From assembly GCA_964291335.2 (NCBI GenBank), contig OZ219748.1, forward strand, positions 1,984,001 through 2,048,000: DNA of 64,000 nt, read 5' to 3'. The position numbers and the translations under genes are program-made. The notes below the pieces were generated by a model that did not search any database, was not told the DNA's origin, and saw only the letters and a list, made by a program, of their open reading frames with translations. This DNA comes from G964291335 sp964291335. Lineage in GTDB: Bacteria > Chloroflexota > Dehalococcoidia > Lucifugimonadales > UBA3495. Each line of letters opens with the position of its first letter. Within the stretch, counting starts at the first letter, position 1. Positions 51,847 to 60,663 of the stretch are shown here, one piece after another.

Positions 51847-53907
51847 CTACCGGTCGCGCTCCATTGCCGGGGAACCGGCAAAGGCCTTTGCCTTGCGACG
51901 GTAGCGGCCCAGGGCCAGCAGGGGCCAGCAATTACGGTACATATGGTAGTTAATCATGAAGCCGGCGGGCAAATCCAGGCCCTGATAGTTCCGTTCTCCC
52001 GGTTGGGGGAGGGTTTTGGGCGGTTCGCCCTGGATGTATCCGGGGAACCCGACGCCGGTAAAGTATGGTTCGTCCCATGAGCCATCCGACTGCTGGTTCT
52101 TTACCAGGTAATCGATGCCCTTCCGTACAGCCTGGTGGCGCACCTCCCCGGCGGCCAGCAGGGCCAGCAAGGCCCAGGCTGTCTGCGATGCAGTGCTGGG
52201 GCCGGCCCCGTGGAGTTGCCGGTCCACGTAGGAACCGCAGCTTTCGCCCCAACCGCCGTCGGCGCCCTGATGTTCCAGCAGCCAGCGCACGGCGCGCCGT
52301 ATGCATGGTTGACGCATATCCTCGCCGACCGCTTCCAGGGCCGGCAGGACGGCCCCCACGCCATAGATGTAGTTGACGCCCCAGCGTCCAAACCAGGAGC
52401 CGTTGGCTTCCTGCTGCTGCATAATGAAGTCGCAGGCGCGTTTCACCGGAGGAAAGGCCCGGGTATAACCCAGCCGTCCGAACATTTCCACCACGTGGGC
52501 CGTTACGTCCACACTGGGCGGGTCCAGCACCTCGCCGAAGTCGGCAAAGGGCAGGCTGGTCAGATACCTGCGGTTATTATCCTTATCGAAAGCGGCCCAT
52601 CCGCCGTTCCTGCTTTGCATAGCCAACAGCCACTGCACGCCGCGGTCAACCGCCGCTTCCCTGGCCGGTTCCTCTTCCGGAGTCAGCCGGGCCCGGGACA
52701 GGGCGATGATTACTTCGGCCACGTCATCCACGTCCGGGTAGGTGCGGTTGTGAAACTCGAAAGACCAGCCGCCGGAAGGCGCCCGGCCGGCCTTCACCTG
52801 CCAATCGCCGGGCGCGTCAATCTGGCGGGAGATGAGCCACTGGGTAGAGGCCTGAACCATTGCGTCATCCGGGGCCACGCCAGATTCCAGCAGCGCCTGC
52901 TGTACCAGGCAGGTATCCCAAACCGGAGAGAGGCAGGCCTGCACTGTGCAGGTATCCTCATCCTCAATAGCGAAGCCCGCAAACCCGTGATAGCCCTTTT
53001 CCAGCGCCGGGTGGTCGCTGGGCAGGCCCAGGCATTGCAGCGCCATCAGAGAATAGACCCAGGGGGGTTGAATGCCGCCCCAGGAGCCGTCCGCTTCCTG
53101 CCGGTTGATAATCCACTCCAGAATCCTGCGCTCCGCCTCTCTGCGGAAAGGGTGAACGGGCAGCTTCCGGTAAAGGCCAATCAGCCGATCCAAATGGTAG
53201 AAAAACCCGGCCAGGCTGAAGGTGGCGCCGGGGCTGGGCAGCGCGTAGTCCACCTGATCCCGGGGCATCGGGTAAAGCTCGTCTATATTGGCTTCTGCCG
53301 GCACCGGGCAGACCGGCTGGCGGGTGAGGATGATTAGCAGGGGTACAATAGTTCCCCGGGCCCAACTGGCGAATTCGTAGATGTTCAACGGCGCCCAGGG
53401 GGGCAGAAAAATCAGTTCCGGCGGCATGTTGGGCGTCCCCTTCCAGTCCCACTGGCCGAAGAGGGCCAGCCACACCTTGGTGAACACCCGCACCGACGGC
53501 ACGCCGCCCCTGGAGAGGATAAACCGACGGGCCCGGCGCAGCGGTTCCCGGTCGGCCGGGCAGCCGGCCAGTTTCAGGGCAAAGTAACACTCTACCGAAG
53601 TGCTTACGTCCCCGGGGGCGCCATAATACTGGCCCCAGGAGCCGTCCGCTTGCTGCTTGCCGAGAATGTAGTTGGACATCTTCCGCCAGCGTTCAGCGTC
53701 TTTCCGACCCAGGAAGCAGGACAGGAAGATATACTCCGCTTCCATGGTGGGGTTGGATTCCAGCTGACCCCACCAATAGCCTTCGGAATACTGGCGCTGC
53801 CGCAAGTAAGCGTGGCACCGGGCGATGGCCTCATCCACCAGGGTTAAACTCTCCCGGGCCGACCGGTGAACCAGCGCGCGCGCCTGCTTGTCTGTACCGG
53901 CAATCAC
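51847..53907 (-). CDS. shc: squalene-hopene cyclase
   Basis: A 686-residue cyclase converting squalene to hopene at the membrane face. The catalytic D-x-D-D is PDVDD (Asp 392-395 region), and the substrate-entry region and several QW repeats (for example EADGSWGGIQPPW, QSRNGGWAAFDKDN, HQGADGGWGES, QQSDGSWDEPYFTG) stabilise the barrel. The size fits bacterial SHC (about 630-690). It starts at a GTG (53907) with GAGGGAAG upstream. It is the central gene of the operon, and its product is the hopanoid skeleton that hpnH and hpnG extend. Confidence 0.96.
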   Translation of the reverse strand: MIAGTDKQARALVHRSARESLTLVDEAIARCHAYLRQRQYSEGYWWGQLESNPTMEAEYIFLSCFLGRKDAERWRKMSNYILGKQQADGSWGQYYGAPGDVSTSVECYFALKLAGCPADREPLRRARRFILSRGGVPSVRVFTKVWLALFGQWDWKGTPNMPPELIFLPPWAPLNIYEFASWARGTIVPLLIILTRQPVCPVPAEANIDELYPMPRDQVDYALPSPGATFSLAGFFYHLDRLIGLYRKLPVHPFRREAERRILEWIINRQEADGSWGGIQPPWVYSLMALQCLGLPSDHPALEKGYHGFAGFAIEDEDTCTVQACLSPVWDTCLVQQALLESGVAPDDAMVQASTQWLISRQIDAPGDWQVKAGRAPSGGWSFEFHNRTYPDVDDVAEVIIALSRARLTPEEEPAREAAVDRGVQWLLAMQSRNGGWAAFDKDNNRRYLTSLPFADFGEVLDPPSVDVTAHVVEMFGRLGYTRAFPPVKRACDFIMQQQEANGSWFGRWGVNYIYGVGAVLPALEAVGEDMRQPCIRRAVRWLLEHQGADGGWGESCGSYVDRQLHGAGPSTASQTAWALLALLAAGEVRHQAVRKGIDYLVKNQQSDGSWDEPYFTGVGFPGYIQGEPPKTLPQPGERNYQGLDLPAGFMINYHMYRNCWPLLALGRYRRKAKAFAGSPAMERDR

Positions 53908-53926
53908 TGCTGAAACTTCCCTCTGC

Positions 53927-54934
53927 CTATCGGTTTCCGGCGCCGGCGAATTTGGTAAACCAGCAGACCGCCTGCTCTAAAGCCGCTTCAACCGGACTTT
54001 GGGGCAGGCCCAGATGGTCTATAGCCTTCTGACAATTAACATACACAGGCTGCTGCGCCACTTGCAACCCTTCCAGCGGAATGTGCGGCTCCCGACCCAT
54101 TAAACGGCCTTCCACCGCCGAATCCAGGCGGGCGGCCAGCAGAGCCAGCCAATAGGGAGCGCGCAAGCGGGGCATCGGGCGGCCGGTAATATCGGCCAGA
54201 AGCTGAAGAAGCTCCCGCAAAGTCAGGTTACGGTGGCCCAGCACGTAGCGCTGCCCTGGTTCGCCCTTTTCCAGGGCCAGAATATGCCCGGCGGCCACGT
54301 CCGCCACGTCCACCACATTCATTCCGGTAGCCACGTATGCCGGCATCCGGCCCCTGATGAAGTCCAGGATAATGCGGCCGGTAGGCGTAGGCTTCACATC
54401 CCAGGGGCCGACCGGCGCGGTAGGGTTGACCACTACCACCGGCAAGCCCTGCCGGGCCATAGCCAGGGCAGTTTGCTCCGCCTGGAGCTTCGACTTTTTG
54501 TAATGTCCCACCGGGACGGCATTGCTGTCGGTTCCCGCAGAGCCGGCGTCGTCCTCGGAAGCCAAACCCCGGCGGGGCCGCCGCAGCGTGCCGACCGTGC
54601 TGGTATAGACCACCTTCGCTGCGCCGGCCTGTCTGGCTGCGTGCAGCGCATTGGCTGTACCCGCTACATTGACCCGGTAGATTTGGGCCGGGTCCGGCGC
54701 CCAGAAGGTATAGGCAGCGGCGCAGTGAAAAACTGCCCGGCACCCCTGCGCCGCCCGGCGCAACGAGTCGGGTTCCAGCAGGTCGCCAGGGACTTGTTCG
54801 ATGCCGGTATCTCTGATTGTCAGGTCGTTGGCGCCGGGACGCACCAGGGCCCGAACCTCGTACCCCTGCCGCCACAGAGCGCGGGCCAGGTTTCCCCCAA
54901 TGAAACCGGTGGCGCCGGTTACCAATACCTTCAT
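53927..54934 (-). CDS. hpnA: hopanoid-associated sugar epimerase (HpnA)
   Basis: A 335-residue extended SDR. MKVLVTGATGFIGGNLAR is the NAD-binding glycine motif. VVYTSTVGTLRR and the catalytic YKKSK (in GHYKKSKLQAEQ) are present, and VVNPTAPVGPWDVKPTPTGRII is the HpnA-typical stretch. Its reaction in hopanoid synthesis is not settled. The ATG overlaps the hpnG stop as ATGA, so the two are coupled. It ends 19 nt before shc. Unlike the second epimerase of the operon, this one has the full catalytic set. Confidence 0.9.
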   Translation of the reverse strand: MKVLVTGATGFIGGNLARALWRQGYEVRALVRPGANDLTIRDTGIEQVPGDLLEPDSLRRAAQGCRAVFHCAAAYTFWAPDPAQIYRVNVAGTANALHAARQAGAAKVVYTSTVGTLRRPRRGLASEDDAGSAGTDSNAVPVGHYKKSKLQAEQTALAMARQGLPVVVVNPTAPVGPWDVKPTPTGRIILDFIRGRMPAYVATGMNVVDVADVAAGHILALEKGEPGQRYVLGHRNLTLRELLQLLADITGRPMPRLRAPYWLALLAARLDSAVEGRLMGREPHIPLEGLQVAQQPVYVNCQKAIDHLGLPQSPVEAALEQAVCWFTKFAGAGNR

Positions 54935-55743
54935 GCCGGGGCGGTTGGCGCTCGGTCGCGCCGCAAGGGTTCTTCGGACGGCGCCACACCGAACCGGTAA
55001 GCCAACGCAAAGCGGGCGAGAACACTGCCCGCCGCTCGCGCCTGGCGAGCCAGATGCCAGACGCCTGGGATGCTCCAGGGGTGGGTTGCCATATAGCGGG
55101 CAGCGCCGGCAACGCTGTCCGGCGGGATTGCTAGCAGACAACCCGGCAGCCGCTGCCCGGCGGGGTCCAGCACCGCCCGAACTGCCAGGAAGGGAACCCC
55201 GGCCTGACGCGCCGCAGCGGCGGCCCAGTAATCTTCCAGATTGACGATGCCGGCCCGGTAGCGCTGAAAGGCCTCCCGCTTGGCCCGGGGCGAGGTCAGC
55301 GCCGCCGCTGCCGTCAGCGACGGTCCGGCGCGCCAGCCCACGCCGCCGGAGAGCGCCCTTTGCGCCCGCTTCAGCATCAGGCTGTCCGGGCCCGGCGCGC
55401 CGGCCTCTGGGTCAACGCCGGACAGCAGATAGCGGTCGGGCAGACACAGGTCGCCGGTGCGCCAAGCCGGGTTCAGCCCGCCGGCGAAGCCCAGCAGCAG
55501 CGCCTGGTTAGGCTGCCGGCCGGGCTCCTCTGGCGGGTTCTGGCGGGCCAATCGAGCCAGCAAGGGCGGGAGGTTGTTCTGAACCGATTTTCGGCCCATC
55601 CCGATGACCTGAAGCTCGGTTTCTTCAGCCAGGTTAAGCCGGCAGCCGCGAAGCCTTTCTGACGCCGGGGCTGCCTTGAGCCGGGGCAAAGCAGCCCACA
55701 GGCCGGCCAGTTCGTACCTGGTAGCAGCGACAATCAGGAGCAT
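54931..55743 (-). CDS. hpnG: adenosylhopane nucleosidase/phosphorylase (HpnG)
   Basis: A 270-residue member of the purine nucleoside phosphorylase/nucleosidase fold. Start VAATRYELAGLWAALP, a glycine-rich LLGFAGGLNPAWRTGDL (phosphate/ribose site), and VNLEDYWAAAAARQAG, which replaces the usual D-M-E-S segment, are consistent with HpnG. It removes adenine from adenosylhopane to give ribosylhopane. It begins 15 nt after hpnH and overlaps hpnA by 4 nt. The loss of the canonical DMES motif matches other HpnG proteins only in part; assignment rests on context as much as sequence. Confidence 0.82.
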   Translation of the reverse strand: MLLIVAATRYELAGLWAALPRLKAAPASERLRGCRLNLAEETELQVIGMGRKSVQNNLPPLLARLARQNPPEEPGRQPNQALLLGFAGGLNPAWRTGDLCLPDRYLLSGVDPEAGAPGPDSLMLKRAQRALSGGVGWRAGPSLTAAAALTSPRAKREAFQRYRAGIVNLEDYWAAAAARQAGVPFLAVRAVLDPAGQRLPGCLLAIPPDSVAGAARYMATHPWSIPGVWHLARQARAAGSVLARFALAYRFGVAPSEEPLRRDRAPTAPA

Positions 55744-55758
55744 AAGCGGCCCGCTGTT

Positions 55759-56799
55759 CTAGGCAGCGGTGATGCCTCCTTTGTGCGCCGCCCCGGATTT
55801 AATGAGCGTTACCCAATCCCGGGGCGTGGCAAGGGCCTGAAAAATGGTGGCCGACTCGAAGCCGCAATGCAGCATGCAGTTGGCGCAGCGGGGGTCTTTT
55901 CCCACCCCGTAGTTCTCCCAAAGCTCCGCCTCGTAGAGGGCGGCTACATCCGTCACGTGGTCATCGGCCAGGGGGTAGCAGGGCTTGCGCCAACCCAGGA
56001 CCGTGTAGGTGGGGTTAGACCAGGCGGCGCACTGGTATTCCCGGCTGCCCCGCAGAAAGTTCAGGTACAGCGGGTTATTGTAGAACTTCATTCCCTTAAT
56101 GCGCTCGGGGGCCAGCAATTGGCGAAAAATGTCCCGTGATTCGCTGCGCCGGAGGAACAAGTCCCGGTCCGGGGCGTCCTCAAAGTCATAGCCGGGGGAA
56201 ATCATGGAGCCTTCCACCCCTAACTCGCTAACGTAACGGAACATCTGGTGCAGGTCGGCCACATCGCTGCTGCGGAAAACAGTGGTGTTGGTGCAAACCC
56301 GATAGCCCTGCTCCAGGGCGGCGGCAATGCCGGCCGCTGCCCGCCGGAACACCCCCGGCCGGCCAACCGACCGGTCATGCCCGGCTTCCATTCCGTCCAA
56401 ATGCACCACCCAGCAGAAATACCTGGAGGGCGGTATTCTGGGCAGCATTCGCTCCAGCAGCAGGCCGTTGGTGCAGCAGTAAACGAAGTACCGCTCTGCC
56501 ACCAGCCGGTTGACCATCTGGTCGATTTGCGGGTGGATGGTTGGTTCGCCGCCGGCAATGGACACAACCGGCGCCCCCGACTGATACACCGCCTCCAGCG
56601 CCACCTCCACCGGCATCATCCGGTTCATCACGGACTGGTACTCGCGAATGCGGCCGCAGCCGATGCACGCCAGGTTGCACATCTCCAGCGGTTCCAGCAT
56701 GGTAACCAGCGGGAACCGTTTCCGCCCCCGCAAACGCTGAGCCAGAATATACCCGGCCAGCCGGAAGGAAAGTTCCAATGGCCGTTTTGCCCTTTTCAT
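55759..56799 (-). CDS. hpnH: adenosylhopane synthase, radical SAM (HpnH)
   Basis: A 346-residue radical SAM enzyme that attaches the adenosyl group of SAM to hopene. The cluster motif is CNLACIGCG (C-x3-C-x2-C), followed by SIAGGEPTIHPQI (GGE motif). FYNNPLYLNFLRG and an extra cysteine set (GWRKPCYPL, PRCANCMLHCG) match the HpnH C-terminus, which has no second cluster of known function. ATG 56799 has GGGAG 6 nt upstream. It follows the polyprenyl synthase gene by 119 nt. Confidence 0.93.
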   Translation of the reverse strand: MKRAKRPLELSFRLAGYILAQRLRGRKRFPLVTMLEPLEMCNLACIGCGRIREYQSVMNRMMPVEVALEAVYQSGAPVVSIAGGEPTIHPQIDQMVNRLVAERYFVYCCTNGLLLERMLPRIPPSRYFCWVVHLDGMEAGHDRSVGRPGVFRRAAAGIAAALEQGYRVCTNTTVFRSSDVADLHQMFRYVSELGVEGSMISPGYDFEDAPDRDLFLRRSESRDIFRQLLAPERIKGMKFYNNPLYLNFLRGSREYQCAAWSNPTYTVLGWRKPCYPLADDHVTDVAALYEAELWENYGVGKDPRCANCMLHCGFESATIFQALATPRDWVTLIKSGAAHKGGITAA

Positions 56800-56918
56800 A
56801 CACCACTCCCGCGGCCCGTTGCAGCAGAATGCTGAAGCTGCCCGGGCTGGCTTGTCCGGTTATGGACGGCAGATTTCGCCGGGCGATCGAGGGTTATTTC
56901 CGCCGGCTTTGACGGCAG

Positions 56919-57998
56919 CTAAAACTGCCGGTTAGCCAGAAAATCCACCAGCAGTTCTACCTCGGCCCTGGCCCAGGAGGGTAGGGACAGGCCTTCCAGC
57001 GATTCGGCGGCCTGCCGGGCGCTGGCCTGGGTAAGCTGCCGGGCGTACTGGGGCGCGCCGACTTCATCCATGATAGCCATTACCCGCGCCACGTCGGCGT
57101 CAGACAACTCTTCCTGCCGGTAAATGCGCAGCAAGTCCCGGTGGGTTGCGCCGGCGGCCTGCTCCAGGGCAAATACGGCGGGGAAGGACTTCTTGCGCCG
57201 GCGAATGTCGTTGTCGGAAGACTTGCCGGTAGCGCTTTCGTCGCCCCAGACGCCCAGGTAGTCGTCTCTTATCTGGAAGGCGCGGCCCAGGCAGGAACCG
57301 AAGTTGGCAAAGGCTTTGGCCGCCGCCCGGTCTTCGGTGGCCAGCGCGGCCCCGATTTCCAGGGAACTGCGAATCAGCGCGCCGGTCTTGCAGGCAATCA
57401 TGCGCAGGTATTCCTCGGTGGCAATAGCAGTTTGAGACTCAAACCCCAAATCCAGGCACTGGCCCTCAATCATTTCCAGGCAGCCCTCGGTCAACAGCCG
57501 GGTTACCCGAATTCTGGTTCCTTCAGATACCCCTGGCCCGGCCGGTTGCAGCGCCGCCAGGTCGCCCAGGGTATGCAGGGCTTCGCCGGCGGCCAGAGCT
57601 TTGGGCTGCCCCCACAAAGCCCACACCGTCGCTTGATGGCGGCGTTCCAGGTCCTGGTCCTGAATGTCGTCGTGAATGAGGGAAAAGTTGTGAATCAGCT
57701 CGATGGCGGCAGCGGCCGGCATGGCCTGCCGAGGGTTGCCGTTCAGGGCTTCGCAGGCAAACAGGCAAAGCGTGGGGCGCAGCGCCTTGCCCCGAGAGAC
57801 GGCGCTGCCGGCAGGGTTGCCATCCCGATCGCCCCACCCCAGATGATACTGGAGCAACACTCGTATGCTATCGTCCAACCCGGTCGCCATTGCCGCTGCT
57901 AACCCCTGTTCCACCAGGACTTTGTAGCGGTCGAACATGGCGGGCAGGACCGGGCCGGGGGTACTACTGGCGGCTGCCTGGTTACTCATCCCTTGCAT
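56919..57998 (-). CDS. polyprenyl synthetase (farnesyl or geranylgeranyl diphosphate synthase-type)
   Basis: A 359-residue isoprenyl diphosphate synthase heading the hopanoid operon. The first Asp-rich motif is LIHDDIQDQD and the second is FQIRDDYLGVWGD. The residue just before the first motif region is small/aromatic-mixed, so product chain length (C15 for squalene or C20) cannot be fixed by eye. Given its place it probably supplies farnesyl diphosphate. ATG 57998 is used; ATG 57989 is equally open. No promoter was found in the 283-nt gap upstream (57999-58281), which also has no gene. Confidence 0.88.
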   Translation of the reverse strand: MQGMSNQAAASSTPGPVLPAMFDRYKVLVEQGLAAAMATGLDDSIRVLLQYHLGWGDRDGNPAGSAVSRGKALRPTLCLFACEALNGNPRQAMPAAAAIELIHNFSLIHDDIQDQDLERRHQATVWALWGQPKALAAGEALHTLGDLAALQPAGPGVSEGTRIRVTRLLTEGCLEMIEGQCLDLGFESQTAIATEEYLRMIACKTGALIRSSLEIGAALATEDRAAAKAFANFGSCLGRAFQIRDDYLGVWGDESATGKSSDNDIRRRKKSFPAVFALEQAAGATHRDLLRIYRQEELSDADVARVMAIMDEVGAPQYARQLTQASARQAAESLEGLSLPSWARAEVELLVDFLANRQF

Positions 57999-58281
57999 CT
58001 TTCAGCAGCGGAGTTCCGACGGAGAGGGAAAACTTGCGCTGGGGCGGCACAACAGAGCTTGTTCTGGAATTGACAAATGCTAACAAAGGCCTTCAGCCCT
58101 GTCAAGACGAAGGGGCGAGCTTCATCCACCGGGCAAAAACACCGGGCAAAAAAGCAGTCTTCGGCAAGGACGCCAAGGTTGAGCTTAACCCCCCTGGCGG
58201 CAGTGGGTGAATGGCGCAGCGCAGCGTATTCAGCGACGCCCGGCAATCAGGGTTGGCCGGGCGCAGGAGCTTTCCGGTAGC

Positions 58282-59541
58282 TCATTCGCCGACCCGTCCC
58301 AGGTTGGCGGCCAGTAAAGAGAAGTCCTGGCTGTCCACTATTTCATCTCCGGTTAAATCGAACTTGACCTGAAAGCCGGGGTCGCCGTCTTCTTTGCCGA
58401 ACCAGGGTTTCAAAATCTCCAGATCGGCGCGATCCACCAGCTCATCTCCGTTCAGGTCGCCGACCGCCAGGGGGCCCAGGTTGACCCTGATAACCCGGGG
58501 CAAAGCCGCCGCGTCTCCATGTCCCGTATCAACCTCAAGCTGCGGCAAAAGGTAAGACAGCGTGTTGGCGCCATGTACCCGCAGCGCGTAAACCCCCGAA
58601 GGTAGTATGCTGGCGTTCAGGTCTCGCAAAGTAAAACTGCCGTTTTCGGCCAGCGTCAACCCGGCGTAAATGGCGGTCGGTTTTCCGTTCCCGCCCAGCC
58701 AGGGCGGAACTGCGCCGGGTTGCCAGAAGGTAAGGCTGAACTCGGCCCGGTAGGGCATACGCTTGCCTTGCCCCAGCCGGCCCTGTGTCCAGACCCGGCC
58801 CTGCATTCGCGCCTTTTCCTGGCCCCGGCCAACGTTGATTACCGCCAGGGGGGCCTCCGTTTCCACCGTTTCGGCAGCAAGTTCCCCGGACTCGTTCTGC
58901 AGAACAACCTGGGAGGGCTGACCGGCGACGCCGGCGGTAACCAGGTGGACGACGCCATTCCGGGTTCCCTTAATCCGTATCTGACCCAGGAGCAGAGTCG
59001 GCCACGGATTAAGGGCGGGCAGCCCGGACGCAGCCTGTTCCGGGGGGCTGCCCGGGTTGGGGTTGACCATTACCGCAGCATAATCTATCTGCCGGGTTTT
59101 GTTATCCATCCGGTTGTGCGCAACATAATAGCCGGCGCCTTCCGGTTGCAAGACTGGCAAGGTGTATTTTGGTGAACCGGCGCCTTTCCGGGCCGGCTGC
59201 CGGGCGTCAGGCTCCAGCACCGGTTTAACCGCTTGCTGCAGAAGCGCCGGTTTAACCAGTCCATCGCCGACGAACCCCAGGTAAAACTCCCAGCCGGCCA
59301 GGCGCAGATCGTTGGCCGTCGGCAAACCCGGCCCAGGCTCCAGATACAACCCCAGGTCAACCTCGTTGTTTATCAGCAGGTTTACGTTTGATTGACAGGG
59401 GGTTACGTTGATTCGGCAGATTCGAAGCCGGGCAAGGCCATCGTCGGCGTAGGCCGGCGGCGGGTTGCCGGCGATGAGCGAGCCGCAGCAGAGCAGCAGC
59501 CCGGCCAGCAGGCACATTGCCCGGAAGGGCGGGCGGCGCAA
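58282..59541 (-). CDS. secreted dockerin-domain protein
   Basis: A 419-residue exported protein. A signal peptide (MCLLAGLLLCCGSL) is followed by a Cys-bearing N-terminal domain (LRICRINVTPCQ), a beta-rich middle and a C-terminal dockerin type I pair. GDLNGDELVDRADLEILKPW and FDLTGDEIVDSQDFSLL give two D-x-N/T-x-D calcium loops about 36 residues apart. The middle domain (VDLGLYLEPG, then WEFYLGFVGDGLV) resembles cohesin-like beta sandwiches. TTG 59541 is 4 nt after the moaE stop, so it may be cotranscribed with moaDE. It could bind a cohesin on the cell surface; a cohesin-like lipoprotein lies 2.4 kb away. Confidence 0.8.
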   Translation of the reverse strand: MRRPPFRAMCLLAGLLLCCGSLIAGNPPPAYADDGLARLRICRINVTPCQSNVNLLINNEVDLGLYLEPGPGLPTANDLRLAGWEFYLGFVGDGLVKPALLQQAVKPVLEPDARQPARKGAGSPKYTLPVLQPEGAGYYVAHNRMDNKTRQIDYAAVMVNPNPGSPPEQAASGLPALNPWPTLLLGQIRIKGTRNGVVHLVTAGVAGQPSQVVLQNESGELAAETVETEAPLAVINVGRGQEKARMQGRVWTQGRLGQGKRMPYRAEFSLTFWQPGAVPPWLGGNGKPTAIYAGLTLAENGSFTLRDLNASILPSGVYALRVHGANTLSYLLPQLEVDTGHGDAAALPRVIRVNLGPLAVGDLNGDELVDRADLEILKPWFGKEDGDPGFQVKFDLTGDEIVDSQDFSLLAANLGRVGE

Positions 59542-59545
59542 GAGG

Positions 59546-60031
59546 TCAATCGCTGGCCGGGCCGGAAAGACCGGCGGCGGCCGGCGGCTTCACTGACCCG
59601 GAGGAAAACTCGTGGTCTTCACAGGCCACCCAATGCTCGCCGCCCTCGAAAACTTCCTTTTTCCAGATGGGGACAATCTCCTTCAGGCGGTTGACCGCTT
59701 CATGGCAGGCCAGAAACGCCTCTTTGCGATGCGGAGAAGCCACGGCTACCACCAGGCTAATCTGACCGATTGCCACCGGCCCCAGGCGGTGGGCGATTGC
59801 CACGTCTTCGACGCCGAATTCCGCCTGCAATTCCTGCCGTATCTCCGCCAGCTTCCTGCGGGCCATCGCTTCATAGGCCTCATATTCCAGGTGAACCACC
59901 GTCCGGCCCTCGGAAAAGTCCCTGGTAGTACCCAGGAAAGTTACCACTGCGCCGTTGGCGTTTTTGCGGACCAGGTTAGTGAACGCCTCCGGGTCCAACG
60001 GTTCTTCGGTAATTACAATCATTTCACCCAT
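59546..60031 (-). CDS. moaE: molybdopterin synthase catalytic subunit
   Basis: A 161-residue MoaE. GAVVTFLGTTRDFSEG, EYEAYEAMARRKLAEI, IAHRLGPVAIGQISL and the Lys-containing EIVPIWKKEVFEGGEHW are all standard. It transfers sulphur from MoaD to precursor Z in molybdenum cofactor synthesis. Three ATGs lie close together (60055, 60031, 60022); 60031 was chosen and the ribosome site is weak. It follows moaD by 55 nt. The C-terminus (HEFSSGSVKPPAAAGLSG) is a variable tail. Confidence 0.93.
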   Translation of the reverse strand: MGEMIVITEEPLDPEAFTNLVRKNANGAVVTFLGTTRDFSEGRTVVHLEYEAYEAMARRKLAEIRQELQAEFGVEDVAIAHRLGPVAIGQISLVVAVASPHRKEAFLACHEAVNRLKEIVPIWKKEVFEGGEHWVACEDHEFSSGSVKPPAAAGLSGPASD

Positions 60032-60086
60032 GCATTTCACCCATGGCTGCTGCACACCTTTCGACCGGACGTACCCGGCCCGACTG

Positions 60087-60332
60087 CTAGCCGCCGCTGA
60101 CCGGGGGAATCAGGCATATATCATCCCCGGCGTTCAGCCTCCGGTCCGGCTCGGCGTACTCTTCATTGACCGCTACCACTATATTTACATCCGGCGGAGC
60201 CAGTTGGGGAAACTGCCGTCGCACTGCCCGCAGCAACTCCGCCACCGTGGCGCCCTCGGGCACCGCTATGGAGGCTACCCGGCGCCCGGCCCGTTCCCGG
60301 TACAGGGCAAAGAACCTGACTGCCAACTCCAT
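60087..60332 (-). CDS. moaD: molybdopterin synthase sulfur carrier subunit
   Basis: An 81-residue ubiquitin-like protein with the required C-terminal Gly-Gly (IPPVSGG). RFFALYRERAG and VAELLRAVRRQFP are MoaD-like. The C-terminal glycine is thiocarboxylated and donates sulphur to precursor Z through MoaE. ATG 60332 has AGGAGGGG immediately upstream. No moaA or moaC was seen in the window. Confidence 0.92.
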   Translation of the reverse strand: MELAVRFFALYRERAGRRVASIAVPEGATVAELLRAVRRQFPQLAPPDVNIVVAVNEEYAEPDRRLNAGDDICLIPPVSGG

Positions 60333-60663
60333 TTTCCCCTCCTGCAACCGGTTTCAGTATATACCAGGAAGGGCCGGCTGTCTTTAATCGGCGCTTCCGG
60401 TTGGGCGTTAGCCCGGCTGCGGCCGGGTTGGGTGGGTAAAGCGCGTATTTCCCGGATGACCGGCGGATAACCCGATAACCGGATGGGCCGGAGGGCGCCG
60501 TGGTCATCTGCGGCCTCATTAGGGAAATCGGAACCTTGTGCCTTATGCTGTACGGACCACCGGTTGCCCGGCCGCATTGCATTCCCGCTGAAAATACCTA
60601 TAATAATTCACGTACTTTGCCGCCGCCCGTTTCCCCGGATTTCTAACCATGGAGTAAAGCTGC
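60333..60663. other. intergenic, no gene; holds the hisS promoter
   Basis: These 331 nt separate the divergent moaD and hisS. Only the promoter at 60577-60604 was recognised. Confidence 0.5.
60577..60604 (+). promoter_or_regulatory. sigma-70-type promoter for hisS
   Basis: TTGCAT (60577-60582), a 16-nt spacer and TATAAT (60599-60604), 60 nt before the TTG start. Confidence 0.55.
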
